Shown piece after piece: positions 13,201 to 26,223 of a stretch of 46,294 nucleotides of DNA. The stretch is taken from positions 1-46,294 of the forward strand of contig JAPDRN010000198.1 of the NCBI GenBank assembly GCA_030247855.1, given 5' to 3'. How positions within the stretch are numbered: position 1 is the stretch's first letter; the number at the start of each line of letters is the position of its first letter. The position numbers were made by a program, and so were the translations under genes. The notes below the pieces were generated by a model. That model was given only the letters and a program-made list of their open reading frames with translations. It was not told where the DNA came from and ran no database searches. This stretch comes from Knufia peltigerae. Lineage: Eukaryota > Ascomycota > Eurotiomycetes > Chaetothyriales > Trichomeriaceae.

Positions 13201-15982
13201 CTTAAGCTTATCTTTAGCGCTAAGTTAAGAATAGACATTATAAGCTTCTTAAATTACGCCCCCCTAGCACAAAAATTACTCTCGTAATCAATGATTAGAT
13301 AAGTCCAAATTAGTATCACTTTTAAGTAATCTTAAGGTTAGTAATTACTAATAACATTACTTACTACATTACTAAAATATACTTAGATACTTTATTAATA
13401 ATAACTAGAAGCTTAAAGAGATTCTTATTAACTTTATACCTATTAATAGAGTTACTTCTAGGAAGAGTCTCTATATATACCTTTAAGAGTTATTATCTTA
13501 AGTAAGCATTTCACTTAACAATATTATTTTCATTATAATAAATAATATATCTAATAACTTAATAATATTTAAACACCTTAATAATATAATTAAAGTTCTA
13601 TACTTAAACATAAAGCAAATTATTCACGCACCTTATTTAGCATATATAATTTAATTAGCCATTAATAAACTTCTTAAGGTCTTAAGAATATTAGTAAAAA
13701 ATAAGGCCCTCATTACCTAATGATTAAAGAATTATAATACATTAATATTTTATACTATGAAGATAAGTGAGTTAGCCTATAGAAAATTTTATTTAGTAAC
13801 TATAATATTTAAGAAGGTATATATAAATGAAAAGTATAATTATTATATAGATTAGTACTAACTTTTCTCTTTAGATATAAAAGTTAGTAATTTATATAAA
13901 TAGTAGTCCTTAACGTAGGGCTTATTTTCATGCTTATTAATAAAGAAAGCGTTCATTAAATCTTATTCAAGATATCTTAACTTAATAAAATAGTATATAT
14001 TAAATATTAGTTTAGGCGGACAAACTATTTAATACTATCTTAATTTACCTAGAGAAAGAGTGTCATTACGTAAAGCAAAGTAAGTAACTATTAATAATAA
14101 AGCTCTTATAATATAATAGTTAGCAGATTCACTACCTAATTAACATTCTCACACCATTCACTATCTTTATAAACATAATTAGCGTAACTATTAAAGGATT
14201 AACTATACAATATATTTTCTAAGTTTATAACAAACTTTTTAATCACATTAAGATCTTTATTAAAAAGCTTAAGCAGAAATATCTTCCCTAAAAGGTCGCA
14301 TTATGACATAATCTTAAAGCTACATAAGAGAAACTCTTATCTTATTATAGTGACACTTATAGTACTCTTAAAGATATCTATAGTGTTATTTCTTTATTAT
14401 ATACTTCTTAGAAGACTACTACCTTTAAGTTAAATTACTAGAAAGAATCTAATAAAAGCACTCCCTAGGTAAGTCTTTTATAATTACATTACTAGTTATA
14501 TTTTAACCTAACTATAAAAGAGTTAATATATTATAAACTTATAAAAGCTCATAGTTAACTATGCAGTAAACTTAAGCATAGTGCTTTCTCAGTATTTCTC
14601 TAATTTAATAGTACTCTTAAATTCAATACTATCATTATTATTAACTTCTTTAAATTCATTTAATCTTAGTTAATGATTAAATTAAGGCTTAAATCCTATA
14701 TTATCTCTTATAAAATAGCATACCGATAGAATTATAAATTAAGTAGTTAAGGGAAGCGACCACTAAACCGGCTTAAGCAATTTATTATCGCTTTTTTCGC
14801 GAAGAGATCTTAAAACCTAAACACCTAAGTGTTCAGAGCTAAATTAGTATCTTTAGGAACCAGTTAAAAACATTTAAGGTACATTACTATACTAACATAC
14901 TTACATTAATTATTACTAATAATTATTAGGTAAGAAAGGCTTTAATACACTTAAATAGTAAAAGTATAATCATTCTCACTTTTCACTACTTACCAAAATT
15001 ACTTAAGACTATCTTTATATTCCTACCATAAGAATAGATATAGAGTAACTCTTTAATCAAGCCTAAGATTTTATTTCATATTGTTAATATCATTTAAAAG
15101 GCGATATAATTCGACTATTAATACTTCTTCTTACTCTTAATTAATATAATTTATAAGATTCCTTATAGTAAGTAAAGATATATAAAGAGTGAGAGAAGCT
15201 AGAGAACACCTTTAATGATCATAACAAAATAGATTAAGCTTTAACTAGCTATATTAGTGATAAGAGCGAAGAGTCTAAGCCTAAAGATAATATTATAATG
15301 AATTCAAATTAAGAGTATTAAGAAATACTTAGTAATTATAATAATAATGATTATTATAATGGTAGATCCTTACGTTCAAGTTATTTCTCTTAATAGTAAG
15401 ACTAAGCTTAGCGTTAACTTAACTCCTTCTTTTTATAGCTAACACTTACTCTTTAAGCTTAATAGAGTAGTCCTGTTAAAGTAGGACCTACCAAACTTAT
15501 TAAACTCAGTTCACATTAATCACCTTCACTAGACCTTTCTTCTTCTCGCGATATCTCCATAAGCCTAAGAGATCTAGTTATTATATAGGCTTAACTTAAG
15601 TCACCACATCGTTCTCAGTCTTAATTTAATCCTTAATCACCAATAAAACCTCAGTCTTTCTTATTACGATCATAATTATATACACCAGCCTTAAGTTCAC
15701 AAGGAATTAGCATAAGGTTAACACTAGTTATTAAGATTAGTACTTAATTAACACTAACCGTAGAAATTCTAAGAAATAATGGTAAAGGAAAGGCATAAGC
15801 TTAGTAGTTAAATCGTGATATAAATATAGATATTTTTACTCAGAAGAATTATAATTTATAATTTACATAGATTATTACATTATTTAAGATATATAATGTA
15901 ATTCTAACTCTATAATAAACTCTAAATCTCTTAATTAAAAAGGCTTTATAATTAATATTTATATATATAATGTATCATTTTA

Positions 15983-16032
15983 TATTACTCTGTATTACTC
16001 TGTATTACTCTATATTACTCTATATTACTCTG
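15983..16032. repeat. Five tandem 10-bp units TATTACTCTR
   Basis: Five consecutive copies of TATTACTCTG or TATTACTCTA sit just inside the GGGTA-rich right end of the 9.4-kb element. Subterminal tandem repeats are common transposase-binding regions in large DNA transposons. That role is inferred here. Confidence 0.85.
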
Positions 16033-16195
16033 TATTAAATTAACTTTAGGGTATCTTGGCGTTACCCGAACCCTACCCTAAACCCGCGTGAGTACCCACG
16101 GGTAGGGTACTTAATTTTAAAAAAACCCTAATGGGTATACGAGTAGGGTAAGACTCTCTTAATAGGTTACCCTACCCTACCCATTGCGCAGTCTA

Positions 16196-16203
16196 ATTAA
16201 GGA
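16196..16203. repeat. Right target-site duplication of the 9.4-kb element
   Basis: ATTAAGGA immediately follows the right inverted end and is identical to 6802-6809. Confidence 0.9.
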
Positions 16204-19200
16204 AAGAAGACTTATTTTGTAGTACCTAGAATAGATCTTAAGATATAGTTCCGGCCTAGAACGAATTTAATACTTAAGCATTAATATTGAGTAATAGTGA
16301 CACTAACTCGTATACTCACTAAAGCACACACTTAGCGGACAAAATCAGCTCCGACAGCAAGAAGAAGTCTTTAGTATCTTACTAGGGAATGGTATGTGAT
16401 GCAGCAATTAACTTAGCATCCAAATTAGCTAAATATGCATAAAACTAACTCTTACGTAGCCACAATATTAACTTTAAGACATGATTAGGTTTACTAACTT
16501 AGTGATATTAATCTTTGTGCCTTTAGTGACTAATGCTAGTATATACCTAAAAGTGTCTTTTAACGTTATCACTACTAGTAATGCTAAGCAATAAATACAG
16601 TGTAATCACTAGAAGTAAAGTAAAGCTTAATGCGGGGATACTTAGAATAGCTTAAGTAACTACAGAGATAGCGCCTAAAGCTAATAATTAATGAGAGTAG
16701 TGATAACAATTTTCTAATTTAGAACTAATAATTTAGTATTAAGTGAGCTTCATAAACTAACTCTATAGCTTTACCTTATAATACATCCCGCGTGCTTTCT
16801 ACTAACTACATAAATACTCACTATACTATTAACTATAGTGTCACTAGATAGTCTACTCACTAATAATTTATTCACTATACTACGTAAAATTAGCTATGCA
16901 GATAAAGTCAGTATATCATTTTAAATAGTTAATAAATGCGGTCTTAAAGTCTAGTGAGTATATAACTTAGTGAGTAATCTCTTACTTAGTAACTTAACTC
17001 TTAATGTCTTTAGTGCGTTACGCTTTAACTAAATACTTATCATAATTATATCGATATAAATTAATCCTAGATATAAAACACATTTAATGTATAGTACACA
17101 GTAGCACACCAAACTAAGTATATACTTAGAGCCATAGAGTGAGCTTAGTAGTGATAAATTTAGGTGTCTATAGCTAGGGTTAGGGGGTGAACCATAACTC
17201 TTTAGTCACTATAGAGCTACGCTAACCTTATAATAATGTTAAACCTAGGTTAACAATACTTTTAGACATACTAAATAAACTACAAATAAAAAAATAATAA
17301 AATTCGATAGACTAGTGATAATACAGCTAAATGCAGCATTAAAAAGTGATGTAAGAAGAGATAGGGAATAACTAAGAAAATTTGGCTGTGTATTAAAGAT
17401 AAATATATTAAAGATAATGAACCCTAGTCTTAACACTTATTTATATATGTATTCACCATGAATACATACCAAAATAATATTAGGTATAAAGTAAATTATG
17501 AACGCGCTAGGAAGCACTATATCACAGTACTTATACCTAATAAGTCCGAGTTTTTAGTCCTAATTACTATAAATAATTAGGGGTTAACTATATTCTTAGT
17601 ATACTATATAGTCTTTTATTCACTTATAACACTTAAGATTCTAGATATAATACTTTTTCGCGTTAAAGAATTAGTACTTAATAAATAAGCAACATTTCTT
17701 AAGTGAATATTTATAATTATCTTCGCTAGGTTATAATAGTTTATAAAAGATACACTTTCTCTAGAGTTATTAGAGCTACTTAATATACTATTAAAATTAG
17801 AATACATTATTTTGTTAAGCTTTATGGAGTTACTTAGCACCGCTATTAAAGTGGTCCTTAGCTAATTTATTTTCTTTCTCTACCCTTAATTTCTTACTCT
17901 TATCTGTGTGAAGAATAGAAAGTAAAGCCTTAAATAAATATTAAATAGAGTTTAAGTCTTACTATAAACCTAAATAAGACTCTTAGGATAGATTAAAAAG
18001 TTTATTAGCCCCTTATATTAAATCTTAACTAGCTCTCTCATAGAAAAAGTATTAATAATAAATATTCTAGTAATACTATATCTTATTAGGTCTATTTAAA
18101 AAGTGACTTAAGACAGTATTAGAGTAGCGCTAATAGATATATTATTATATCACTATTTAACTAATAGAGGTAATATATTAATTTCGTTCTCACTTTATAT
18201 CGAAAATAAATTAGGTGTGTCACGGGAGAAAAATGGTACTAACTCCGCCTTAGCTATCTTAACTAATCTAACTAACTTCTTACACGAAATTAATGGTGTC
18301 ACTAAGTAAGTTATAGTGAAAGATATATTAAATAAAAGTATAATTCACTTCTATCCTAAATACACTAGTTATCATGATCATGAAATGCACACTATCGCGC
18401 TAATAATGTAAGACCTATTCTTTCTTAGTGGGGATACTAGAGCGCGTGTGGTAGTACTTATAGCCTAATTCCTTAGCTAGAGTTTAGATTATTTCTATAT
18501 TCTTAATATAGATAATATAGTGAGCCTAGGGTTTATTATCTTAGTATTAGCGCAAAATCTCGCACACTAATTACACTACTCACATATTAAATATCTCGTT
18601 ATCTTATTAGTGACAAATGAGATTATGCCAGATAATAGTATACTTAATGTCTATATAAAACATAATATTATGAATAGTGCAAGATTAGTTTAGCATTATC
18701 TTTTAGAAGAATTTATTCATTATACTAGGTAGAAATGTGACTAAGAGAAAGACTATTTAATATTAGAGTTCGCGGAGAAAGCAGAGTAGCACTATCTTAA
18801 ATTAATATAATAAAGTAATTAAGATAAGATAAGCTTCATTAAATATAACTTAGTTTAGAAGTTAATTAGCGTCTTAAATATTAATTTATTTTCGAAATAA
18901 CTCTTAGATAACTTACTTAATAGAGATAAAGAGAATAGTCACTTTACTAAATTATTTAAGGTAATCTCTAAAGCTCTAAATAAAATATAAAATATTAGTA
19001 TCTTAAAATTATTAGATTATATCTTACTTAAGTATAACTAGTAGCATAATTATTATTATCATTAATGACTAAGGTAGAAATATAAGAAGCATAAATACTA
19101 AACTCTTATTATCACTAGTTACTAAAATAATAATGACCTTAAAGAACCGCGAAGTAATCACTTTTATTATCTAACGCTAAATATTAGACTAAAATTATAT

Positions 19201-22200
19201 ATCCAGATTATAATATAGCTACTAAAGTGCGATCTAAACCTCTTTAGAACCCTAGATAAGACAGTATTAAGCCTAACTACAGATTATAACCTTCTTTATA
19301 AATAAAACACTAGCGATAGCGAGATCTCACATTAAGATAGACTAAGCTCTCTTACTAGTGAGAAGCGCACAAACTTTATCCTTAAATAATGTTCACTAAA
19401 GCTTACTAGTCTATAGATATACCTAGACCTTAGTGTCTATTAAGAGTCTAGCGAAGTTAATAGTGTGATCACTATAGAGTTAGTTACTAGTAATGCTAGC
19501 GTGTATAGTCTAAGCATAAAATAACATTAGGAGCGAAATGCTATTAATACGTGTGTTTTCGTTCATATTATTATCCTTATCTTTAGTAATATTAATATTA
19601 CCTTTAAACTTAAGACCACTAAAGTACTTAATAGTGATAGTCACCGCGATTTAACGCTATTTTTAAATGATAAGAGCTCATTTAATGCTTCTCTCACTCT
19701 AGTAAGACAGCACAGTAGATATATAATCTTTAGGTCACGTCTTAACCCCCTAGTTAAATAGATAGTTACCCATGACTTTAGGAATATTACACTTCTCTGA
19801 TAGTAATATATAGAATAGCTAAATAAGAGTGAGATACTAAATAAGTAACTAAGCAAACTTAGAAAAGATAAACTAGATAGAGAAATAAGATACGTGCGTA
19901 TATATCTAGGATTTATAGTATATTAAGATAAATAAAAGAAATTTAAATAGTAGTTAAAGATTATAAAGCGCTAAATCTAAGTTTCGCTAATAAATTCCTA
20001 AGAACTTAATTCGCTATACTAACTAACTAAAGTCTTTATATAACTCTACTAAGAGAGCTTTCTTAAATTCCTTATTCACTAGTTTATACTCTTTAGTAAA
20101 CTTTAACTAGATTAGTCACGTAATAATCTTATTATACTTATATTACTTAGTATAAAAGATAGTGTCTAAGCGGTCTTAATCTTACGTGATACACTTTATT
20201 AACTATATCTTATAGCCTTTAAAGTGGACAGCATTCTAAACTTCCTTAATAAAACTATATTTAGGTTAGTTATTAAACTAATTATTCTATAATTTAGTAA
20301 TATAAAATATAGAAATATTAAATAAGCTAAAGTATAGCTTATTATAAAAGATTTATTTAGTCTCCTATAACGCTATAGTGATTTCTTTAACCAGATCTTA
20401 AATGCTATATTATATATCACTATATATAAGATTTTAACTACACTTATTCTAAATAATTAATGCTTTAGGAATCATGGCGCCTTTAACCTTTATTATGTAT
20501 AATCACTAGTTACTTATAACACTAATAAAATTATAAGAATTATTAGTGATTTATATCTTATATAGCTACTTAAGTAACTACTTAATATCTTAGAGCTCTT
20601 AATATTCTTTAATATTATAAGTATCCTAAAGTAAAACTAATTAATAGCAGTAAATTAACTTACTTAGTAATTTAATAACTTATACCTTAGGCTAAAATAT
20701 AATAATCTTTATCTTATCTTAACCTTAAATAATAATTATTTATATATAGATAAATAATATAATAGCACTATTATATATATATATAATTTAGTACTAAATT
20801 AATATAATATAAAAATTAAAGATATAATGATTTAATATAGGTTTAAGCTTAGTAATTCTCTTAGTCTTTTCTTTCTTCACTAAGTAATAATTCTTCTCTT
20901 CTAACTCTATATTATTCTCTATATCTAAAAGAGAATAATATATTAATAACTTCTCACTAATCTTTAACATAAAAAGTAACACTTCTAATTAATTCTTCAT
21001 AGTAACAAACTTTTATATATTAAAATGACCCTTCTAAACGCGAATATAATAACATAGTAATGCTTAAAAGATCGCTATATATTTCTAAAATAATAACTAA
21101 TTTTAAAGAGCTTAAAATAGATTCTAACTAGTAGTGCCTAATTAAAATATATTTAGTACTTTAATATTAATATATAGTAACTTCAAAACTAACTTATATA
21201 CCTTAATTATTACCTACTTAATAAATATATAAATTTCTTAAAGACATAGATTATCCTATTAAGATTTAAGGGTTTTATAAGATATAGTCACTACCTTAGT
21301 ATCTACACTAAAGATATAATAATAAAATTAACTCTTATATAATTATAAAGAGATCTTAAAAACATAATTAGGTTTACTAATTTATTAATAATGTGCTTCG
21401 TTACGCTAAATAGTATTCTTAACTTAAGATAGAATAACTTAAGAGATATTAAAGCGAAGTAATTAACTAGGATATCTAGAATTTAACCTAGACACTAAAG
21501 TACTAAGTAAAGATTTAGGGTTTTTAGTATCTATAGCGCCTAAGTTAGCCTTTAAATTATTAATAGTGAGAGCTTATTACACTACCTAATAATTCTTAGC
21601 TTTAGCTTTCGCGAAGAAGTGCTATAAAATAACCTTTTAATATATAGAACGCTCTTTTTATTAGCGTTAAGTGTTAACTTTATATTTATAGCTATAATGT
21701 CTCTATACCTTCTCTTAACTAGTAACTTAGTATTTACATAAATTAGTGATAATATAGATAAACCCCTTAAAGAATTAAAGTCTATAAATAAGTGAGCTAT
21801 TATCTAGTGAGTTAGTGACCTTAATAGTAATATTCTAAGTAGTGACTTATTTCTTAATGCTCTTTACTCACTCTTTAGTAATACTATGCTTTCTCTTTAA
21901 ATGTTCTTTTAAGTTCTTTCTAGGTGTATAATATATTTAGTGCTTAGTGTAGAGAATAACGCTATAAGTTATAAGTGATTATAGCTATTAAACTAGCAGG
22001 ATTAAGGTAAATAGTTAAGTGTTTTAGTAAGGATCTAGAATATTATTATTCATTACTAACTTATGTAATAAACTAAAAGAGTTTAAAGTAAGCTTAGATA
22101 AACTATTAAGTATATTAAATAAACTATAGAAAAAATATTAATGAAATTTATGGTGATCATTATAATGCAGCACTAAATATGTTTAATCACTTAATAAGAA

Positions 22201-22321
22201 AAGTGAAGTGTAGAAAGCTTAAATTTTATGTGTGGATGGATCACCCTATGAATGGTTTACCCGCTCTCTATGCTAAGACCTACTTTATATGTGGATAGGT
22301 CACCCGTCCACGGCGTAATAG
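16204..22321. other. RIP-eroded AT-rich subtelomere, no surviving gene
   Basis: Composition and stop density are the same as in 78-6801, and this is the same landscape into which the 9.4-kb element inserted. A word around 21038-21075 (AACGCGAATATA then TAACATA and GCTTAAAAGAT) closely matches 6755-6795, so part of both flanks belongs to one repeat family. Two diverged copies of a GTGGATRGRTCACCC motif lie at about 22224-22305, beside the LTR-like repeat. I saw no gene. Confidence 0.75.
22224..22312. repeat. Two diverged copies of a GTGGAT..GGTCACCC motif
   Basis: TTTTATGTGTGGATGGATCACCC-type sequence occurs at about 22224 and again, slightly changed, at about 22283. The second copy continues into CGTCCAC and so forms a near-palindrome with its own GTGGA start. 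It may be the end of an unrecognised element lying just outside the LTR-like repeat. Confidence 0.5.
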
Positions 22322-22686
22322 TGTTAGGCCTAGTCTATAGGCTATAGATAAAGCTATGATAATAGCTATTAGCTTATGAGGTAAAAGTATTAAGGGAAGC
22401 TTAGGGTAACTAAGCTAGTAATCACGTGATATGACTAGGGGTGATTAGTCACGCTTAGTCGTGATTAGTTATGATTAGGCTAAGTAGTACTGAGTAACAC
22501 TGAGTATCACTAAGCACGAAAGAATATATAAACACAGTCATTATATAGCTTTACCATGTAGTTAACTTCGTTCACGATTATACCCATACGTTCTGGTTAT
22601 GATCACTTTGCTTCTGGTATACTAGTACGCTCAGTATACTATTTACTCTTAGAGACCCTGTCTCTCTTATACTTCTCACTTACTAA
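22322..22686 (+). mobile_element. LTR-like repeat, copy 1 (probable solo LTR, copia-type)
   Basis: About 360 bp aligns over its whole length with 42081-42436 in the same orientation. Shared blocks include AGGCCTAG..CTATAGGCTATAGATAAAGC, a TATATAAAC TATA-like box, TATATAGCTTTA, and TTAACTTCGTTCA. The start TGTTAGG fits the TG of an LTR. This copy keeps more C and G than copy 2, so it is younger or less exposed to RIP. No internal retroelement sequence follows it; the gene island begins within about 500 bp. I found no convincing 5-bp target duplication. Confidence 0.7.
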
Positions 22687-23179
22687 GAAACCCTACGTGT
22701 AGTGATACCCTAGGTGGAGCGAAACGTAACACTTATCTCTATCCTAAGTAAGCGGATGAACTGATTGGTCCATTCTTAGTGGCTTAGTAGTATTCCTACT
22801 AGGAATACTTAATCCTTAAGGATAGGATAGGGCGTTTAATTAGAGTTCGCCCTACACGAAAAGGGGTAACATTGTCCGATCATGCTTGACCCTTAACTTG
22901 GTGACGTTACCCTTGGCGGACCCCTCCGCCCGTCAACTCCGCCTCCCACGCACACGATCGGTGATCAACAGTTATCAGGCCATTGTGTCCACCAACCTGA
23001 GCTGCCTTATTAGTTTTCGAATGCTTTTTAATAAAATCAGAATAATTGATGAGTTTGTTCAAGCGCCGTCCTCTGCACAACTGGCTTTGATTCCCAAGGA
23101 CTTGACGATCCTCTTGACGTTTGCCTCGATCGGTGCTACCCGCATTTGACAGACCCTCAAGTTCTCACGCCCGACGGGA
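22687..23179. other. Left edge of gene island; no gene seen
   Basis: Composition shifts here from AT-rich to balanced. A near-perfect palindrome lies at about 22789-22811 (AGTATTCCTACTAGGAATACT), followed by ATCCTTAAGGAT at about 22813-22825. CCG/CGG triplets cluster at about 22916-22945, upstream of the AhpD-like gene, and could bind Zn2Cys6 regulators (inference). Confidence 0.5.
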
Positions 23180-24214
23180 ATGTCGAAACTCTCGGGACAG
23201 CTCAAGGGTCTTATCAATGATGCTCGTGTGCAGCCCCACACCACTCCAGCTCCTGAAAATGCGCAAACTCTGTACATCCAAACCGCCCGTGATGCCACGG
23301 CCAAGGGGGTCGGATTTCGAGCGTGGCTGTGCCTCACTGTAAGTCTGGCTCATTCTCTGAAGCCTTGGGAGCCAACATATTCATATTCCATCCGCAATAG
23401 GCTGCCACCACAGTGACGATGAATTCACCCGACTCGTTGCTTGCTCTTCACGCCACCGCAGCATTGTTGAACCCACCGGCTTCCGTGTACGCGGCGGAAC
23501 TCATCAGAGAAGTCGCACTCAAATGCATCGGGTTCAATGGAGTATGTTGCTAAATTAATTGAGTCTCCCCTTTCAAAACTGATCAAAGGATGCTGTCGAT
23601 AGATACCTCGAACCATAAATTGTTTGACGGCTTTTCGAGCGGGACTTCCTGATAGGGTGAGAGAAGCCTTGTCAGGTAGAGCAAGCAGGTGAGCTCAAAG
23701 GGGATCAAACAGGAATTGACTCGTCGACTTATCTTGCGAGCATAGACAATTGTCATCCACAAACGTGTCAACCACGCTACAAAGGGGCCAAAACCTTTGG
23801 AAATCGATATATCACCCCCTGGATGTTACACTGCAGAAGAAACTCGCTCAAGCACATCCCGACCTACCGGTTCACATTATCGAAAGAGAATATGGATGTC
23901 TGTTTGCGGATCCACCTGGCCCGAGACCAGCCACGGTGGGAAGAGTGCTGACTTCTATTATTGCCATCGCTGTCCTCCGAGCACAAACGGGGGCAGGACC
24001 TCAAGTCGTCAGCCACATTTTTGGCCTGCGGAAAGCTTTTGAGGATGGCAGTTTCCAGACCGAGGACGAGGAGAGCATCAAAGGATGTCGGTGGCTCGCT
24101 TCCAACGAAGGATGTATTTGGTTGTTGGTCATGATCGATTGTATCTCTACGGTCATATCGACGGGCGGCCGTACGACGCTTAAGCCAGACACCAGCCAAA
24201 GATCGAAACTCTAG
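23180..24214 (+). CDS. AhpD/carboxymuconolactone-decarboxylase-like protein with peroxisomal signal SKL
   Basis: Four exons fit: 23180-23338, 23401-23541, 23603-23688 and 23746-24214, giving 284 aa in one frame with ordinary introns (57-62 bp). Exon 3 starts at ATACCTCGA, restoring the block GFNGIPRTINCLTAFRAGLP. Exon 4 gives HPDLPVHIIEREYG and LTSIIAIAVLRAQTG. These blocks match, from memory, the fungal AhpD-like family that includes peroxisomal Pxp2-type proteins. The protein ends in SKL, a canonical PTS1. No CxxC peroxidase pair is visible, so peroxidase activity is doubtful and the reaction is unknown. It lies convergent with the permease, 240 bp away. The family assignment is moderate; the gene model and the SKL end are strong. 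Confidence 0.75.
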
Positions 24215-24454
24215 AGCCTGGTAGTAAAAGTGTACCATCCATATTGAAACATTGTCAAGTTTAGAAGCATTGTAGCTCTTGAGAAAGGTATGATCACATT
24301 GAGCAATTGATCAAAAGAATTACCCCAGGTGTGGACTTTACAAGGGAGCAACAAGTTCAATATGGTAGTCCTTCAGATGTTGAGAGCGTCAGTGTGTCGA
24401 GACATGAGTTGATGGCATGACCTCAATCTCTTTGTGTGATATTGGCGAGATTCA

Positions 24455-26223
24455 TCATTCTTTTACAGGATGCACGATCCGATCCGAGCTCTCGACAGGG
24501 GTGGTCTCGAGGACGAGTGCGCCCGACAGAGCCGCCTCGTCAAGACGTGGACCATTGTAATTTTTCCGCCCATCGACGAACCACTGGACGACGGAGACGA
24601 CCAGGACGATTGCAAAGGCTGCCACACAGTAATTCATGTTGCTCCCGGTCACGGGTGTGAGTGGAGGAAACATGAAAAGTACCGTCGTCATGATGGTATA
24701 AGTGATTCCCACCTGTCACCCCGGTTAGCAGAGGTTTTGGACGGTTCCTTGGTCACATGCTCACTAGATTACAGATCCATCCCAGCGTGTTTGGCATCAC
24801 GAATGCTCGGTTTGCAGGTAGGGCTCTGCGACCACGGAGGCAGTTGATGGTCGGAGGGATGGCGTAGGTCACTCCGAGAGCCGCGACGGAAGCCGACACA
24901 ATTGCGTTGTAAGCGCTGCTCGAACCCAGGAAGATGAGGCCAAAGACGGTCACGAGGCCGGCCGTGAGAAGAAGTGCATTCAACGGCACCGCGAGTCCCT
25001 TGTGGACCCGGGCCAAATAACGAGAAGCGGGGAGACCGCCGTCTCGTGCGAACGCGTAAATCATTCGACTGGTTGTCGTCAAGATACTGATTCCGGCAAA
25101 CTATTATACCAATCTCAGCGTGTATTCATTCGTTGAGCTCCCCAGGCCCAGACTTACCATTAAGCACACGAGAGGGATGACTAGTAGGCATGTCGCACCC
25201 GCTTTGTTGCCTAATGCATCGTAGAAAATCTGCAGCATGGGCCCGACGGGTGAGGTGACCACCGTATTTATATCGGTGGCTACAAATAGCAGAATGGAGA
25301 GATAGAGGAAGCCGGTCACCACCCCGATCAGGACGCAACCCATCATGATCCTCGGGCCTTGCACGACCGCGTCTCCTAGTTCCTCGATACAGTGGGCTGT
25401 TGGAGAATTAGATCCCATCGTGGCCCTAGAAAGAAAATGGCAACTTACCGACGGCGTCATAGCCTGTGAGACCAAAGGCACCCTGGAGAAGACCCAGGAG
25501 CCAAGCGAGACCGTCGGGCCATCCGGTCGTGTTGATAAACGTTCCATAGACGACGTGACCGCTCTCATAATTTGGTGACGCACAAGCCAGTACGGTGATT
25601 GAGATGAGGATCCACCCGATAATGGACCAGATCAACGCCGTCTTGGTAAAGTAGGGCAAGATTTTCGTGAGGAAGGCATTCACAAAGAGTGCCACAAAGT
25701 TGTAGACGAGGTAGATGAGGAATTGTTGCCATCTCTGCGGCTCGAAAGTGGGATGGTAGAGTGAGACGATACCGAGGATCAGAGTACTCCCCAGCAGTCC
25801 AGCAGCGGCAGAGAGAGCGACCCATCCGGACGTGTTGATCCAGCCGGTCGTCCAGGACAGCAAGGGCATCCAGCGCCTCCAGCTAATCACCGCCACCCAG
25901 TGGTATTGGCCCCCAGCGGTCGGGTAGGCGGAGAGGAATTCACTCATGGATGCCGCCAAGCACAGATTACAGATTCCCGCCGCCACGAGGCCCCAGATCA
26001 CGGCGGACGGCCCACCACTGGGAAGAGCCAAGGACATACTGGCCCCCAGTGCGGTCCAGGAGTTGAGGATGGAAAACGCGAGGCCCAGGCCGGAGAGGAG
26101 GGAAAAGTTCCGCTGCAGTTCCTGTTTGACCCCCAGTGACTGGAGGGTGGCTTCATCGCGCTCGAGGACAGCCAGATGCTCATCCTTGATGCTTGCAGGA
26201 GCGAGTGACTGTCGGGTAGACAT
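24455..26223 (-). CDS. APC-family amino acid/amine permease
   Basis: Four exons on the minus strand (26223-25449, 25396-25158, 25100-24765, 24712-24455) join to 1,608 nt, 535 aa. Family hallmarks are a hydrophilic N terminus, then a first helix with SLLSGLGLAFSILNSW, AYPTAGGQYHWV in the early core, and SRMIYAFARDGGLPASR in the middle. About 12 hydrophobic segments are spread over the length, as in fungal GABA/choline/amino-acid permeases of the Uga4/Hnm1 type. It should act at the plasma membrane and import an amino acid, amine or choline; the exact substrate cannot be read. It diverges from a Zn2Cys6 regulator across 517 bp and lies near a copper amine oxidase, so an amine substrate is a reasonable inference. 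The reading frame looks intact. Confidence 0.88.

Larger units (their letters stand above)
6810..16195. mobile_element. 9.4-kb RIP-eroded DNA transposon (hAT- or Zisupton-like by 8-bp duplication)
   Basis: Both ends carry the same inverted sequence: left TAGGCTACGTAATAAGTAGG, right (reverse complement) TAGACTGCGCAATGGGTAGG. They differ only by transitions, as RIP would produce. Each end continues inward into telomere-like GGGTA/ACCCTA words for about 150 bp. The flanks are a perfect 8-bp duplication, ATTAAGGA. The interior is riddled with stops and I recognised no transposase, so the superfamily is unproven. 9,386 bp is long for hAT but usual for Zisupton-class elements; later insertions could also explain it. 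Tandem repeats lie inside at about 7750-7844, 10155-10255 and 15983-16032. A 409-bp relative with the same ends is at 41526-41934. Ends and duplication are direct observations; the class is inference. Confidence 0.88.

Noticed and set aside
16038..16195. Interstitial telomere tract (ACCCTACCC runs)
   Set aside because: The units are GGGTA, not the TTAGGG hexamer, and they belong to the conserved end of a transposon with defined duplication.
78..22320. Possible centromere-like AT isochore
   Set aside because: It directly adjoins the telomere, and the dinucleotide pattern with recognisable mutated transposons fits RIP subtelomere better.
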